A stretch of DNA of 29,461 nucleotides. Source: Euprymna scolopes. Lineage: Eukaryota; Mollusca; Cephalopoda; Sepiida; Sepiolidae. The notes under the pieces are model-generated. The model searched no databases. It was not told the origin of the DNA and saw only the letters and a program-made list of their open reading frames with translations. The position numbers were made by a program, and so were the translations under genes. Shown here in pieces: positions 28,142-29,461 of the stretch. Each line of letters starts with the position of its first letter. Within the stretch, counting starts at the first letter, position 1. The stretch spans positions 21,406,431 through 21,435,891 of the forward strand of contig CM044525.1 of the NCBI GenBank assembly GCA_024364805.1, in the 5' to 3' direction.

Positions 28142-28203
28142 CATTGGTTGATTGTCCTAACGCGTAGTTATAAATAAGATCGTTCAAATTCTGTAGTCAT
28201 ACC
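28142..28203 (+). promoter_or_regulatory. Candidate core promoter (CCAAT, TATA, Inr)
   Basis: Inverted CCAAT box ATTGGTTG (about 28143-28150), TATAAATA at 28169-28176, and TCATACC at 28197-28203, a full match to the YYANWYY initiator whose A is 30 bases from the TATA start. Spacing and order are those of a RNA polymerase II promoter. The transcript downstream is not recognised: a run of ATG and ACG codons at 28238 ends after 14 codons. Confidence 0.4.
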
Positions 28204-28235
28204 CTCATTATTCATAAAAACATTTTAACACACAA

Positions 28236-28268
28236 AATGATGATGATGATGACGACGACGACGATGAT
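28236..28268. repeat. (ATG/ACG)n trinucleotide repeat
   Basis: ATG repeats pass into ACG repeats. The poly-H/R minus-strand frame at 28225-28476 comes from this run. Confidence 0.85.
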
Positions 28269-28269
28269 A

Positions 28270-28905
28270 GAGAGATCTTAAAAAGATTTTTGGCATGACA
28301 GAGATGAACACCTTGCTCAAGAGCGTCTGAGTTACTTCATTGTTGTACACGATATGGAGAAAGCACCTAAATAAAAAGTTTTTTTTTTTTTCTGCTGCTA
28401 ACTTTGTGATTCTGTATAAATTAATTACATTTCTGCTTTTGTTAATCCAGCAAATTTCAGGACAGATGATAGACATTTTTCTTCATCCTCTTCTATCTTT
28501 ATCTCTATGAATAGACAAATACGCTCCGAGTAATTCCGACAAACAAAATGCCATATCTATTTTTAGTACAGAAAAGTATTTGCCAGCGTTTTTAGATCAT
28601 GCGATCATATAAATACAACCTGGCATTGTTTAGCTAGAACGTTCTTGGAGATGGATTTGTCTTAAGAAAACGGAAATTCATTATCCATCTCTTATAATCT
28701 CTAAAATAAAAGAAAGTGAATGCAGAGACCATAAATGATGAAGACAGGCCATAAGCAAATATGGAAGGAGCTTACTTAATGACCTGAAAATGCAGCTTCA
28801 ACAATTATATACATGTACTTTAATAATGTATCGCTTCACTTGCAACAGACATTTGTTTTTATGCTCATCTAAAAAAAAAAAAAAAAAAAGGTTCAGTTTT
28901 ATTTA
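28270..28905. other. No recognised feature
   Basis: Mixed sequence with a T run (28380-28391) and an A run (28872-28889). No repeat shared with the rest of the window was noticed. Confidence 0.45.
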
Positions 28906-28907
28906 TT

Positions 28908-29170
28908 ACTAGCACGCCGTCTGGTGTTGCTCGGTCATAAAATATGCTTTAATATATTTTAATTCATACAGATTTTGTATTCATCATTATAGAGTCAATT
29001 CTCTATTGATCATTATATTGTACCCCATAGTAGTGATTTCAAAGCGAAAAAAAAAAAATGACTTTGGTGAATCGAAACCCAAACATACAGCTTCCCAGCC
29101 TTATTTGTTATCGTCTGTTCTCGTTCTAGTTTTCAACAGCCAATGGTCAGGCTTTCACCTCTCTCTTTGT
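28908..29170 (+). repeat. Family B composite repeat, copy B4 (tail not found)
   Basis: Head ACTAGCACGCCGTCTGGTGT + TGCTCGGTCATAAA, TTTTAATTCATACAGATTTT, AGTCAATTCTCTATTGATCA, GACTTTGGTGAATCGAAACC. On the minus strand the last reads GGTTTCGATTCACC, a B-box-like string. The 70-codon plus-strand frame at 29006-29218 is repeat sequence. The usual tail is not seen before the window ends. Confidence 0.7.
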
Positions 29171-29461
29171 TTATCTTGGATAGAAGTGAGCCATCCTACT
29201 TTGTGTGTTAAAAAGTGACCTTGTTTTAATTTGAGTGTGCTCAGATATGTTTGTTTACATTTTAGGTGTTATGCTAGTTTTGTTTATTATTTATTAATTT
29301 ATTTTTTGTTTATTATTTATTAATTTTTTAATTATTATTCAATGCATTAGTCTGAGAAGTATTCACGAAAATGAACAGAAAATTCTATGTATCTAAATTG
29401 CCAAATATATTTTCATAAGTTTCTCTCTTTCTCTAATATATATATATATATATATATATAT
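29171..29461. other. AT-rich end of window with (TA)n
   Basis: TTTATTATTTATTAATTTA is repeated in tandem at about 29281-29330, and a pure TA run begins at 29436 and continues to the window end. No gene seen. Confidence 0.6.

Noticed and set aside
28225-28476. Histidine-rich minus-strand protein
   Set aside because: The HHHHH/RRRR run is the reverse reading of an ATG/ACG trinucleotide repeat.

Overview
The window looks like intergenic or intronic DNA from an animal genome. It is AT-rich, full of (TA)n and (CA)n microsatellites, and dominated by decayed LINE, SINE and DNA-transposon copies. I found no complete host gene, rRNA gene or functional tRNA gene. The repeat content (tRNA-derived SINEs with a shared 3' domain, 5S-rRNA-derived SINEs, an AAGGGAGATAA palindrome of a kind I associate with molluscs) suggests a mollusc, perhaps a cephalopod. 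That is inference, not proof. There is a 129-base N gap at 12243-12371. Layout: 478-2272 holds three copies of a short composite repeat, 'family A' (two minus, one plus). 3062-7080 holds 3'-truncated LINE fragments of three families (C, D, E), mostly minus strand, with a 17-bp target-site duplication and a 35-bp minisatellite. 7770-8232 is an unassigned repeat with a distinctive 3' end. 8570-13340 mixes 5S-derived SINEs, tRNA-derived SINEs, a family A copy, a TATA-bearing fragment and LINE F fragments. 13500-13740 carries a hammerhead-type ribozyme core on the minus strand. 15300-17790 holds family B, LINE F, two SINEs and LINE D. 19750-21090 holds a hAT-like end and a possible LTR-like remnant. 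22143-26330 holds family B, LINE C, a SINE, a family A copy interrupted by a 1.17-kb fold-back element and a 214-bp mariner-like MITE, then LINE D. 26472-29461 holds two more family B copies, a candidate short coding exon, a 77-bp minisatellite with YY1-like motifs and a candidate TATA/Inr promoter. Most notable results: (1) a canonical hammerhead core at 13611-13640. (2) A related fold in the 3' domain of the tRNA-derived SINE family, with paired base changes in stem II between copies and a perfect CUGAUGA...GAAA core in one copy. (3) A fold-back element with arms about 97% identical, nested inside a second repeat. (4) A mariner-like MITE whose empty site can be read from a paralogous copy in the same window. 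(5) Two repeat families that each carry an antisense tRNA-like promoter module. (6) A 5S-headed SINE whose 3' end resembles LINE F.
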